Shown here piece by piece: positions 7,035 through 16,931 of a stretch of 64,000 nt of DNA (position 1 is its first letter; each line of letters begins with the position of its first letter). Where the stretch lies: positions 1-64,000 of the forward strand of contig CAZPVJ010000002.1 in NCBI GenBank assembly GCA_964590005.1. Direction: 5' to 3'. Both the position numbers and the translations under genes were made by a program. The stretch is from CALJFL01 sp964590005 (GTDB taxonomy: Bacteria; Pseudomonadota; Gammaproteobacteria; Pseudomonadales; Halieaceae). Under the pieces are notes generated by a model. That model worked only from the letters and a program-made list of their open reading frames with translations, was not told the origin of the DNA and ran no database searches.

Positions 7035-9141
7035 GATCACCAAGAGTGGGTCGTCCACGTTCTGGGTAAGTGTTATCAGTGCAGGGATACTCGCTTGCCT
7101 GGCAGGTGTGCTCTACACGTTTTTCATGATTCAGAAAGATGCGGGCCAGGAGGGCGATTTACGCCTTGTCGCCAATGACCTGCGCTTGCTGAGTCAGGAT
7201 ATTGTGGTGAAGTCGAGAGAAACCGCCCAGGGCAGTGAGGGTACTTTCGATGAGCTTAACCAACAGCTCAAGCGCTTTGATGGATTATTGTTAGAACTGC
7301 CCAGCGCGGGTCTGGAGAACGAACTTGCTGGAATCGACCAGTCCTGGAAAGAGGTAGAAAGCTCTGCCAGGACCCTGGTCAATGCTGGCCCCGGCATCGT
7401 TTTTATCCATGGAGTTTCGCAGCAACTGGAGCAAAATATTCGTCCTATTCAGAGCGAGTTCGCCGCGGTAGTCGACATAATCCGAGATGAAAACGTGTCA
7501 TCCGATACGGTTGCGGCGGCACAGAAGACACTGTGGTTAACGGAAAGAATTGCGCGGAACATCGATAAGATTCTCGCCGGCACCTCGGAAAGTCAGACAG
7601 CCGCAGACGAATTTCGTACTGATGCAGCTAGCTTCATGCGCATTGTTGATGCCCTGCTAAATGGTAATCGTGTGATGGGCGTGCAGAAGCTTACCGATCT
7701 CGATGCAATCGATTCATTGACTGCGGCATCGTCATTGTTTGCCGTAGTGTCGCGCTCTATTGAGCAGATTGCCGAGGCATCACCCGAAATGCGCGAAGCG
7801 GCAATGGCTCGCGAAACGATTGTGCAAACCAGCCCGCAGCTTGTTGATGCAATCTCGTCGCTGGGGCCGGCAATAGATCGGCTAACCAACGCGCGTTTAT
7901 ATGATCGCGGCACACTGATGGTACTTTTTGGTGCGCCAGCGCTTTTGGCTGTCGGCTTGCTGGTTGTTATGTATAGGGGCCAACGACAGCGTGTTGTATA
8001 CACCGAACAGGGCGTATCAGAGATCAACGGAGCCTTGCTTAAGATTGCCGAGGGTGATCTTACGGTGCAGGTGCCGGAGGACAACACCGTCACCCGTGAT
8101 ATCGCGCGCGAAATCAACGCGTCGGTAGAGCGGCAGCGCGAACTGATACGCAATATTCGAACGCCTTTTGAAGTATCTATCGAAGAGATCAGCAAGATCG
8201 GTAAGACCGCACGCGGACAGGTGGAGAAGGGCAAACAGTTGACTCGCTCGGTTGTAGAGTCCACCACGGCGGCTACCGAAATGGTACGCACCAGTGAAGA
8301 GATCAAGCAATCCACAGGCGAGGCGGCGAAGACGTCGGACCGCAACCGCCAACAGGTGGCACGCGGCTACGAGCTAACCAAGGATATGTCCAAGGCTTCA
8401 GCGGACGTTCGTGAATCGGTTCAGGAAACATCCAAATCCGCGAAGCAGCAAGGAGAACTTATTCAGTCGGTAACAACCGCGGCTGAGTACATTCAGGCGC
8501 TTAATACCAAGATCTCGGTAGTGGCAATCAATACACGTATAGAGGCAGAGAAGGCCGGAGAGCATGGACGTCCGTTCCTGGGTATTGCCGAGGCAATCGG
8601 TGACCTGCTGCGTGAAGCCGAAGAAGAGGGCAGGAAGATTATCTCTGAAGTTCGAATGTTGCAGAACATGTCAGCCGAGAATATGAATAGCATGGAAAAC
8701 ACCGTTGGAACCGTGGTGACTATTCTTGAGTACATCGAGCGACTCGATGGCGCATTGGAGGATATCAACGCCGGTTCGGATGAGATCAGCTCTATCGTCC
8801 GATCTGTGGATGATGCTGCTGGCCAGTCAGCGGTGAGCGCGCAACACATGAATAACTCCATGTCTGAGATTCGTGAGCGCAATGTCGATATCAGTGAGTA
8901 CAGTGAGTTTACCCAGATTGGTGTGAGCAGCCTGCAAAAGTCGATGCGTGACGTGGCGCAGAACCTCAGTGAATTCAAGATTGAGGACCTGAGCATGGCA
9001 ACGTCCACACCTGCGCTCAAGGGACCGCGTGATCTGGAGCATTTGCAGGAGGCGGGCCGTGTCTACAAGGAAGAGGAGATGTCCGCGCTCGAAGAAGCTA
9101 CCGAAGATGTAGAGCACGTTGAGGAGCGCGCCTCCGTATGA
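7027..9141 (+). CDS. PilJ-like methyl-accepting chemoreceptor with atypical tip
   Basis: 704 residues. Membrane segments at about residues 13-33 and 297-318 enclose a roughly 260-residue helical periplasmic domain; a HAMP-like linker and a long cytoplasmic coiled coil follow. This is the receptor of the Pil-Chp-type cluster. The hairpin tip (about residues 490-525) reads ISVVAINTRIEAEKAGEHG and then RPFLGIAEAIGDLLREA. The usual tip is QTNLLALNAAIEAARAGExGRGFAVVADEVRxLA, so it keeps the IEA.xAGE core but has lost much of the rest. The cytoplasmic end carries an extra Glu-rich tail. Its stop overlaps the next start (ATGA). Ligand unknown; in PilJ the periplasmic domain senses pilin or surface contact, which cannot be assumed here. 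Confidence 0.78.
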   Translation: MTKITKSGSSTFWVSVISAGILACLAGVLYTFFMIQKDAGQEGDLRLVANDLRLLSQDIVVKSRETAQGSEGTFDELNQQLKRFDGLLLELPSAGLENELAGIDQSWKEVESSARTLVNAGPGIVFIHGVSQQLEQNIRPIQSEFAAVVDIIRDENVSSDTVAAAQKTLWLTERIARNIDKILAGTSESQTAADEFRTDAASFMRIVDALLNGNRVMGVQKLTDLDAIDSLTAASSLFAVVSRSIEQIAEASPEMREAAMARETIVQTSPQLVDAISSLGPAIDRLTNARLYDRGTLMVLFGAPALLAVGLLVVMYRGQRQRVVYTEQGVSEINGALLKIAEGDLTVQVPEDNTVTRDIAREINASVERQRELIRNIRTPFEVSIEEISKIGKTARGQVEKGKQLTRSVVESTTAATEMVRTSEEIKQSTGEAAKTSDRNRQQVARGYELTKDMSKASADVRESVQETSKSAKQQGELIQSVTTAAEYIQALNTKISVVAINTRIEAEKAGEHGRPFLGIAEAIGDLLREAEEEGRKIISEVRMLQNMSAENMNSMENTVGTVVTILEYIERLDGALEDINAGSDEISSIVRSVDDAAGQSAVSAQHMNNSMSEIRERNVDISEYSEFTQIGVSSLQKSMRDVAQNLSEFKIEDLSMATSTPALKGPRDLEHLQEAGRVYKEEEMSALEEATEDVEHVEERASV

Positions 9142-9998
9142 GTCTCGCAATAGCACATCGCCCGCCTGTCATCAGCAGTGAGCTGCTCGCGATGCTCATG
9201 CGTCGTCTGCGGGTGCAATCCGGCATTAAGCTGGATAGTACCCAGGCCGTAATAGCGCGGAAGATAGGCGAACGCATGACGTTGCTGGGTATTGAAACGC
9301 CGCAGGAATACCTTTCGATTCTTGATGACAGCATCTCGGCAAGGGCGGAGTGGCTTGCGTTGACTGACTTACTTACGATTAACCAGACACGGTTTTTCCG
9401 TCAGTTGGAAGCGGTAGAGCTGGTAGCTACTTATCTACGTAACCAGTTCATGGCGTCTGTGGATGCTCCGGAAGAGATCGCTTTCTGGAGTGCGGGCTGT
9501 TCAACCGGACAAGAGCTTTATTCCATTGCCATGGTGGTCGATCGCTTCGTTCGCGAGAACCAGCCATTGGTTGAGTGGCATGGCATCGGCACAGATTTGT
9601 CTTTCCAGGCGATCGCCTGTGGACAAAGCGGTCTTTTCGATGAACCCGCCATTTCTTCAATTCCCGCTAACTATCGCCGCGATTACGTTAAAGCATTGGG
9701 CAATGGCGAATTCCAGATCGACGATGAGTTACTCGTTCGTACTCATTTGTTCCATAGCAACCTGTTGCACGTAAACAGCGCGCCCTTTGCCGACTTCAAC
9801 GTTATCTTTTGTCAAAACGTACTTATTTACTTTGATCACGAGACCCGGCTCTGGGTTATCAACCAACTCGTAGAGCGCTTGCGCAACGGTGGCTTGTTGA
9901 TACTGGGAGCCGGTGAAGATTCTCGGTGGAACCACCCGATGATGCAAAGGGCTCCCTGCCCCGGTGTGTGTGCCTATAAAAAACAGGAGATCCAGTAA
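9138..9998 (+). CDS. PilK/CheR-like chemoreceptor methyltransferase
   Basis: 286 residues. CheR family: N-terminal helical domain, then LTINQTRFFRQ (canonical LTTNxTxFFR), the SAM-binding loop FWSAGCSTGQELYSIAM (canonical GCSTGEEPYSIAM, with Gln for the first Glu and Leu for Pro), and NVIFCQNVLIYFD (canonical DVIFCRNVLIYFD). It would methylate Glu side chains of the receptor encoded just upstream, using S-adenosylmethionine, to tune kinase output. It overlaps both neighbours (ATGA upstream, TAATG downstream). No CheB/ChpB methylesterase is encoded in the cluster. The substituted SAM-loop Glu may lower activity. Confidence 0.8.
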   Translation: MSLAIAHRPPVISSELLAMLMRRLRVQSGIKLDSTQAVIARKIGERMTLLGIETPQEYLSILDDSISARAEWLALTDLLTINQTRFFRQLEAVELVATYLRNQFMASVDAPEEIAFWSAGCSTGQELYSIAMVVDRFVRENQPLVEWHGIGTDLSFQAIACGQSGLFDEPAISSIPANYRRDYVKALGNGEFQIDDELLVRTHLFHSNLLHVNSAPFADFNVIFCQNVLIYFDHETRLWVINQLVERLRNGGLLILGAGEDSRWNHPMMQRAPCPGVCAYKKQEIQ

Positions 9999-12409
9999 TG
10001 GCGAGCAAAACAGATATCGTCTCTCTCAAATGGGTGATAGGCCTGATGAACAAGCAGGCCGAAAATGCGGAAGCGGCCCTGGTTGAGTACAGCAAAGACA
10101 CGCGCCAAAAACAGCCTTTGCTGCAGTGTATGTGGGCCGTACACCAGATTACCTCCACTCTCCGTGCCCTGGGTATTCGAAAAGGCGAGATGCTATCCAT
10201 TGAAATGGAGCGAACGCTGAACTTCCTTTACAAGGACAAGGTTCTGGGTGAGCGACGCAAGCTTGCCATGGGTGGACTGATGCAGGCGCTTAAAGTCTTG
10301 CCCGCTTATCTTTCACACGTACAAAGTGCCAGGGAAGATACCGGTAGAGGTCTCGAACAACATGTCAATGACTTGCGCCGTTGGGTTGGCGAACGACCCA
10401 GGCCACAGGCATTTTTCTTCCATATAGAGATTCCTGAAGACGCTGGCATTACCGCAGGTGCCTATCCAGCCTCAGATGATGAAATTAAGAGCCGTGCCAA
10501 TGTAATGTTGGCGCTGTATCTCGAAATGGCCAAGCTCGCGCTGCGTAAGCGCAATGTGGCTGAAAGCATGAAGACTGTGGCGCGCATCGCGAAAAAGATG
10601 CAGACACTGTTTGCCGGTACCGAGCCGGAACGCTTTTGGTTCACCCTGATCGGTATTTGTGAAGGTATCGCCGGCGGCCTGATTGTTCCGGATGAGTGTA
10701 TTGCGCAGTTGTTCAAGACGGGCGCATTCATGATTAAGTACGCTCGCGAAAACGGGAGTGAGATCGATACGTCGGTGGACTATCGCTCCAATATCCAGCA
10801 GATGTTGTACTACATAGCGTCTTGCAAGGCCCGCCCGGTACATATTGCCAGTATCCGGGAAGCTTTCTCGATCGATGAAAACACCCTGGAAGAAGCCAAC
10901 AGTGGCCTTGTTCACCTCGATGCGCTGATCACGGCGCTGAACGGCGCCCTGGATAATCTCAACCAGGTAGTCGACTACATAACGTCTAACGACCTTGCTA
11001 TTGCAGCGGGAGAGGAAGACGAGCCCGGTGAAGGAGCCGCTCTGGAGGGTATTGAGCGAGCCCAGCATCGCCTTAATGCTGCGGGTCAGGTGGCTCACGC
11101 CGACTCCTTGGAGGCGGTCTATGAAAAGCTGCAAAAGTTGTATGGTGGCCAGTTCAAAGGTGACTCCGAACGTATAGAACAGTCAATTACCGATATCGTA
11201 CGCGCGATTGTCGACGTCAAGCTGGACCTGGAGTACAAGCTTGAGCATGGCGTATGCAGTTCATTTTCGAGCCGTGATTTCGAGCTGCGAGAGAGTGTGG
11301 TTTCCGCCACGTTTTCCCAGATGTCCCTGGTGGAAAGCTATCTACATGAAATACTCCGCAAGAAAGCGCTGGATAGTGCGCTTAAGCAGAAGCCGCTTAG
11401 TGTAGAGAGCACCATGCAGCTTACGCTCGCCTTGCACCGCTACCTGAACAAATCCGACCAGGGCCATGAAGAACTGCGCCAGGCGGTTCGGGATGCGGAT
11501 CGTGGAGAGCCCGATCTGGATCTACTGTGCGACCTTGCCAGGTCCTTCTTTGACCAGCTTGATGACATGCCTGAGCGGAAAGGTATTCGCATGTCGATTC
11601 AGCTTCTGGATGAAATTTCCGGTGCGCTGTCCTTCGCCGGAATGGAGCGCGAGGGTCGGGTAATCGAAAAATGCTGTCAGTGGCTGCAAGCAGCAAGCAA
11701 GGCTGGCAGTGTCCGGGAAGACGAAGCCTTCCGCTGCTTTGCCGATGCTTTTGCCCAGATTGAGCTGCACTTACAGCGCTCTATCATCGATCCGCTGGAT
11801 GACACCTCGCACATGATGGCCTTTGCCGAACAGCGTGCGGATGAGCTGGAAAACTGGCTTGAGCAGCTTTCGCCTGGTGCGGATGTTGTGTCAAGTGGGG
11901 CCGCTAGCAGCACCGTACAGTGCCTGATAGAGGATGCTGATATTCCCGCTGAGTTCCGGGATGTATTTATCGAGGAAGCTGAGGAAATAGTGGAGGACTT
12001 AACGCGACTCATTGGACTTTGGACATTGGATCCTGAAGCTAATGAAACACTTCGCGATATACGTCGTCACTTCCATACCTTCAAGGGCAATGGCCGGGCA
12101 GTTGGGGCCAATGTACTCGGTGAATTGGGCTGGGCCACACAGGACATGCTTGATCGTGTTCTTGATGGCGAACTGCTACCCAATGATACGGTGCAACAGT
12201 TACTGCAGGAAATTATCGATAGCTTGCCAGACCTCGTGGCCTCCTACAAAACACCGGGAGCCATGGATGTGGGCGCCGTAAGAGCATTAACCAATCGTTG
12301 TTTCCAGGTAGCTAAAGCGGGGGGAGACGATCTCGCCGAGGGAATGCCGGCTGCCGATGCTCGCACTAGTGGGGCAAGTGATGTCGCCCAGCCCCAGCCG
12401 CTGGCCTAA
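9998..12409 (+). CDS. Hpt-domain protein equivalent to the N-terminal part of ChpA
   Basis: 803 residues, almost all helical. The clear histidine phosphotransfer site is H693 in FHTFKGNGRAVGA, matching the HTLKGSGRMVGA motif of ChpA Hpt domains. The 600 residues before it look like tandem Hpt-like bundles without recognisable phospho-accepting His motifs. ChpA of Pseudomonas is one very large protein with many Hpt domains ahead of the kinase; here the N-terminal part is a separate gene, ending 46 bases before the likely GTG start of the kinase gene. I infer that it acts as a phospho-relay or docking partner of the downstream kinase. Confidence 0.72.
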   Translation: MASKTDIVSLKWVIGLMNKQAENAEAALVEYSKDTRQKQPLLQCMWAVHQITSTLRALGIRKGEMLSIEMERTLNFLYKDKVLGERRKLAMGGLMQALKVLPAYLSHVQSAREDTGRGLEQHVNDLRRWVGERPRPQAFFFHIEIPEDAGITAGAYPASDDEIKSRANVMLALYLEMAKLALRKRNVAESMKTVARIAKKMQTLFAGTEPERFWFTLIGICEGIAGGLIVPDECIAQLFKTGAFMIKYARENGSEIDTSVDYRSNIQQMLYYIASCKARPVHIASIREAFSIDENTLEEANSGLVHLDALITALNGALDNLNQVVDYITSNDLAIAAGEEDEPGEGAALEGIERAQHRLNAAGQVAHADSLEAVYEKLQKLYGGQFKGDSERIEQSITDIVRAIVDVKLDLEYKLEHGVCSSFSSRDFELRESVVSATFSQMSLVESYLHEILRKKALDSALKQKPLSVESTMQLTLALHRYLNKSDQGHEELRQAVRDADRGEPDLDLLCDLARSFFDQLDDMPERKGIRMSIQLLDEISGALSFAGMEREGRVIEKCCQWLQAASKAGSVREDEAFRCFADAFAQIELHLQRSIIDPLDDTSHMMAFAEQRADELENWLEQLSPGADVVSSGAASSTVQCLIEDADIPAEFRDVFIEEAEEIVEDLTRLIGLWTLDPEANETLRDIRRHFHTFKGNGRAVGANVLGELGWATQDMLDRVLDGELLPNDTVQQLLQEIIDSLPDLVASYKTPGAMDVGAVRALTNRCFQVAKAGGDDLAEGMPAADARTSGASDVAQPQPLA

Positions 12410-12455
12410 TGGCGCAGGGTACGGGAAACCTCGAACAGGGAAAGGGAGAACGATC

Positions 12456-15400
12456 GTGCAATCAGAGAATAACCCCAAGCCGGTTAACTCCGGGATAGCC
12501 AATACGGCCAGTGAAGAGTCACTGGATGTCACACTGGACTGGTTGCTGGATCAGGACCTAGCCGAACCTGACGAAACACTGTTCGCGGTGGACACTGAAC
12601 AGTTTATTGATCAGGAGCTCTCTGAAACTGAGGCCGCGATGGCCGCCAGGCCAATGTTCGGCGGCAATCAGCAAGCGGACAGCCTGGAGGGCTTTGTCGA
12701 AGAGGAGATCGTTTTATCCTCAGTTGGTGAAACCAGCGATATCTACCAGGCGCCGGAAGAGCCAAAAGCACACCGGGGCCAGCTCGATACCGTGGCCGTT
12801 GTTATCAACCCCAATGCGCAAGCGAAGACCAGCTCACCCAGCCTGGAACTTGACGAGGGGCTCGATATTCTGGGACTGGATGACAATGATGACATTGGCG
12901 ACAAGCCCCTGGTCATTAAACGCAGTGCCAGGTCGGTCAACCCAACAACGCCCAGGTCGAATGTCCCTGTGCAGACGGGCGAGGCCGAAGAAAAATCGGC
13001 GGTGAATGAAGATCAGGCTGATATTCCAGTGCCGCCTAACGCCAGCGCAAATGCGACCACCGAAGCTGTCGAACAACAGAACGAAGATATTGCCATTGAA
13101 GCCGATGACCGTGAAGTGTCTGGCGAGTTAACCATGGCTGAGGCCTTGCACCTCGATGCTGTAGTGACTGGCCCCTCTGATGACGCCTACATGACCGAAA
13201 CTACTGAGATAGCATCCCTGGATCTTGCCGCGCAAGCAGCGGAGCTAACATCGGAAGCTCTCGAGCCTGAACAGGCGAATGTTGGTGACGAGTCTGGTGC
13301 AACTGATGTATCGGAAGGCAAGATCGCCGAAGAAACTGCCTTGCCACCGGCCGCCGAGGCTGCAGATCCCACCCTCATCGAGAACACGAACCCCCTGGGG
13401 AGCGAGCAGGAAGACGATGTTCTGGCGTACGTGGCGTCGCAGCCCTTACCCAGCGATGAGGCAGAGTTCGACCAGTTTCTTTTACGCGGTGAGCATCTGG
13501 CCGATATCGGTTCGGATATGGGTGAGCTCACGGTGCAGCCCACCGAAGGCGTTGCGCCGGTAGATCCCGAGGTATCCCGAGACATCGACTACCACGACGA
13601 TTTTGCGGCATCGGACGTGTTCAACGCCGAGGCAATAAGTGCGATCACTGAAGTGATCGCTGCGATAATGGAGCAGTTGACGGAAATGGCGGAGGCACGC
13701 CTGGAGTCATTGTCCTATACCTCAACGGATTTACAGCTTGATGTCATGTTGGGAACCGACACGTCTTCTGTGAATGAATGCGTGGAAAGTGGTTTCGCGC
13801 CGATAACACAAATTATTTCAACGCTTCCTACCGCTATCGATAACCTCGGACAGCAGGAAATCGACGCCATCTATGTGCGCATTGTTAATGGTGCCGGGCG
13901 CGATAGCTGGAATGATCTTTTTGATGATGATTTTCCAGCTAACCCCGATACCGAGGCCAGACTGCTACTGGAGCAGATTCCGCAACAGGATAATGGCGGC
14001 CCGTTACAAGAATCGGCGCCATTATCTGAGGAGTCGGGCCAGAGCTTCGATCCACTCGCCCTGGAGAGTGAGGACCAGGATTTGAAGCTGGGCTTTGAAA
14101 CACCTCCAGTCGACCAGTTTCACGAAAGCGACAATTTTGATTTTCTATCTTCGGAAGAAAACGGGCAGGTTGAGGCGCTGGAGGCCGAGCTCGATACAGT
14201 CTGGCAAGACATGCAGGCAGATGAAAGCCAACGTGAGGAGACCGATACTCCGATTGAAGTGTTCGATGAGGACCTTTTCAGTCCCGATGCGATGGAAGCC
14301 CTTGATGAGATTAGCGGAGAGCAACCCGCGGACCTCGATACGCTGTTCAAGGGACTGGGCGAAAACCCAACAGATATTGACGAAGTCTGCGGCATTGCCT
14401 TCGATGATTTTGAAGTAGACAACGTGGCCCCCAATGAGCCGGCTGAGCCCATAGAACAGGTTCAGGAAGAGGAGGCATTACAGCCCGTTGTCTCATCCCC
14501 GCTTCCCGAAGAGCCCAGTGGGCCCTGGTTCATGCCGCCGGGCGTTGAATTTACCTACGCCAGTCAAAGTACCTCCGAGGTATTCCAGGATTTTCTCGAT
14601 GCGTTTATCGAAGAGGGAGCCCTGGAATTGGAAAAACTCGAGGACGCAATCAGCGAGTGGGAGAAAGACGTCGCCAGTGATGAGGCATTTGCGCCAGTAT
14701 CGCGAATACTGCATACACTTAAGGGTATCGCCAAGGGCGTGGGGCTTCATCGATATGGCACTCTGATCCACAATTTCGAAACGCTGCTGGAGAAAATGTC
14801 TGCACCAAACTCGGCCGAATCGAGCAGCTACTTCAGAGTGGTAAATTTTTGGCTTGATGCCGCCCTTACCGGTTTCGAGAAGATCGAGGAAACTCGCCAC
14901 GACATCACCTCTGAAGTCCCGGAAGCTGGCCCTGCGGAATCTGCGGTTCTTCCCGTCGCCGAAACCCAGGAAAATGCGCAGTTGCTTTCGACGGAGGAAA
15001 GTACTGAGCCTGAAGATGTCGAGCAACCGACAGCGCCGATATCTACATCAAGATCTAATGACAAGAGACTTGCTGATGAGGGTGTGAAAGCCCTCGCCGC
15101 CCAACAAACTATCCGAATGACACCGGATGCAGTGGACCACCTGATGAATTTGACCAACCAGGCGCAGCAATTGGGTGTCCGTTCATCACAGGGCACAGTT
15201 CGCGGTAAGTTGGCCACTGCAGAATTACAGGGCCGACTGTCATCTATTCGATCCCATATCGCTAAAATCGCGGATCGGTCTCTGCTTAATGTTAAAGCAC
15301 AGGCAGGCCAGGTCGTCGGTGAAATGGACGCGCTGGAAATGGACCAGTACTCCGAGCTGCAGGAAGCAGCCAATATTCTCAGGGAGGGTGTCGAAGACCT

Positions 15401-16916
15401 CGGCGATTTAATACAGCTGTGCAGCCGCCAGAGCGTTATGGTCGAAGCCTTACTCAAGCAGCAGGCCTCAGTAATCTCCTCCCTTCGCTCGTCCATTCAG
15501 GGAGCCAGGGTGATTCCGGTATCCCGCCTTATGCCGGGTCTGCGTCGAATCGTCAGGACGGTAGGTGCAGAGTTGGGTAAGGCAGTCAATTTCCGGGTAC
15601 TCAACGAAGTGGGTAGTCTCGATCGGGACAATTTTAACCGCTGCCAGATTATTCTGGAGCACATGGTCCGCAATGCACTGGACCACGGTATCGAGTCACC
15701 GGACGAACGTGTGGTTGCCGGAAAACAAATGACCGGCCGGATTACCGTCGACGTGAGCAAGGAGGGCAGCGACTATGTGATCACGTTGGCCGATGACGGT
15801 CGCGGCATAGACCCCGATGTCATGCGGGAGGTGGCGTTTGATAAGGGCCTTGATCTTGATATCGCCAACCTCTCTGACGAAGAAGCTCAAAAGCTGATAT
15901 TCCACAAGGGTTTTTCTACCGCTGCCGAGCTGAGTGAAATTTCGGGAAGGGGTGTCGGTATGGACATTGTCTTCTCGGAGTTACAACAGATTGGCGGCGA
16001 TATCGATATCAGTTCCGCTGTGGGCCAGGGCACTACCTTCAGGATTCGTGTGCCCTCGAATGTCACCGTTAATGGTGCACTCCTGGTGAATGCTGGAACC
16101 AGTTCCTACGCGGTACCACTCGATGGACTCGTAGCGGTTGAGCATGTCCCCACTGATCTTTTTTTCGGGAGCCTGGAAAGCGCTGAACCATTGGCGCTGT
16201 ATGGCATGGAATGTGAGGCAGCTTACCTCGGCACCCTGTGTGGTGGAGAGAATATCCCAGCCCGAAAAAATTGGGGCGACACGGTACCTGTCATCATAGC
16301 GGGGGATGAGGACCGCTTCATGGCAATTGCGATTGACGGGCTGGAGCAAGCGCTGGAGCTTGTGATCAGGTCACTTGGCAACCAGTTTTCTTCGGTGCCT
16401 GGAATTGCCGGTGGTGCTACAACCGCGGATGGTCAGGCGGTGGTAGCGCTCGATTTGAATGCGCTGGTAGCGTCGGTTGATGTTGATGGCGCTGGCATGT
16501 TCCAGGCGGACGCTGACAGGGCCCAGGAAAATATGTTGGTGATGGTTGTCGATGACTCCCGGACTCAACGCATGGTGGCAACTAGCCAGTTCGACGCCCT
16601 GGGTGTTGAAACGGTAACGGCTGAAAACGGCCTGGTGGCCATTGAGCAGCTGAACGCGGCGCACAAGTTGCCCGAGGTGATCCTGCTGGACATCGAGATG
16701 CCGATAAAAGACGGAATTCAGACACTGCGAGAGATTCGCAAATCGGCTAAATTCGGACACCTACCGGTCATTATGGTGACATCAAGGACAGGTTCAAAGC
16801 ACCGTAATCTTGCCGAGCAGGCCGGATGCAGTGGCTTCATGGGCAAACCTTTCAACTTTCCTTTGCTGGTGCAGGATATCAACAGGTTGACCGGCAGGCA
16901 GCTGGAGCTTGCCTAG
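12456..16916 (+). CDS. ChpA-like CheA hybrid histidine kinase with long acidic N-terminus
   Basis: 1486 residues from the GTG at 12456, which has AGGGAGAA just upstream; the earlier in-frame start at 12357 overlaps the previous gene. Residues 1-690 are a low-complexity Glu/Asp/Ala/Ser region. Then come an Hpt domain (H753 in ILHTLKGIAKGVGL), a dimerisation region, an ATPase domain with N-box (N1073 in MVRNALDHGIE), DDGRGID (from D1113) and GRGVGMDIV boxes, a CheW domain, and a receiver domain (D1412 in LLDIEMP, then a Lys in GKPF). It should autophosphorylate on H753 and pass phosphate to the PilG-like receiver or its own receiver domain. All catalytic motifs are intact. Only one Hpt domain is present, compared with several in ChpA. 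Confidence 0.85.
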   Translation: MQSENNPKPVNSGIANTASEESLDVTLDWLLDQDLAEPDETLFAVDTEQFIDQELSETEAAMAARPMFGGNQQADSLEGFVEEEIVLSSVGETSDIYQAPEEPKAHRGQLDTVAVVINPNAQAKTSSPSLELDEGLDILGLDDNDDIGDKPLVIKRSARSVNPTTPRSNVPVQTGEAEEKSAVNEDQADIPVPPNASANATTEAVEQQNEDIAIEADDREVSGELTMAEALHLDAVVTGPSDDAYMTETTEIASLDLAAQAAELTSEALEPEQANVGDESGATDVSEGKIAEETALPPAAEAADPTLIENTNPLGSEQEDDVLAYVASQPLPSDEAEFDQFLLRGEHLADIGSDMGELTVQPTEGVAPVDPEVSRDIDYHDDFAASDVFNAEAISAITEVIAAIMEQLTEMAEARLESLSYTSTDLQLDVMLGTDTSSVNECVESGFAPITQIISTLPTAIDNLGQQEIDAIYVRIVNGAGRDSWNDLFDDDFPANPDTEARLLLEQIPQQDNGGPLQESAPLSEESGQSFDPLALESEDQDLKLGFETPPVDQFHESDNFDFLSSEENGQVEALEAELDTVWQDMQADESQREETDTPIEVFDEDLFSPDAMEALDEISGEQPADLDTLFKGLGENPTDIDEVCGIAFDDFEVDNVAPNEPAEPIEQVQEEEALQPVVSSPLPEEPSGPWFMPPGVEFTYASQSTSEVFQDFLDAFIEEGALELEKLEDAISEWEKDVASDEAFAPVSRILHTLKGIAKGVGLHRYGTLIHNFETLLEKMSAPNSAESSSYFRVVNFWLDAALTGFEKIEETRHDITSEVPEAGPAESAVLPVAETQENAQLLSTEESTEPEDVEQPTAPISTSRSNDKRLADEGVKALAAQQTIRMTPDAVDHLMNLTNQAQQLGVRSSQGTVRGKLATAELQGRLSSIRSHIAKIADRSLLNVKAQAGQVVGEMDALEMDQYSELQEAANILREGVEDLGDLIQLCSRQSVMVEALLKQQASVISSLRSSIQGARVIPVSRLMPGLRRIVRTVGAELGKAVNFRVLNEVGSLDRDNFNRCQIILEHMVRNALDHGIESPDERVVAGKQMTGRITVDVSKEGSDYVITLADDGRGIDPDVMREVAFDKGLDLDIANLSDEEAQKLIFHKGFSTAAELSEISGRGVGMDIVFSELQQIGGDIDISSAVGQGTTFRIRVPSNVTVNGALLVNAGTSSYAVPLDGLVAVEHVPTDLFFGSLESAEPLALYGMECEAAYLGTLCGGENIPARKNWGDTVPVIIAGDEDRFMAIAIDGLEQALELVIRSLGNQFSSVPGIAGGATTADGQAVVALDLNALVASVDVDGAGMFQADADRAQENMLVMVVDDSRTQRMVATSQFDALGVETVTAENGLVAIEQLNAAHKLPEVILLDIEMPIKDGIQTLREIRKSAKFGHLPVIMVTSRTGSKHRNLAEQAGCSGFMGKPFNFPLLVQDINRLTGRQLELA

Positions 16917-16931
16917 GAGGTAGCGGATACT

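Noticed and set aside
7593..8345. 250-residue minus-strand open frame inside the receptor gene
   Set aside because: Ser/Thr-rich composition typical of the antisense of a coiled-coil gene; the plus-strand frame has full domain structure.
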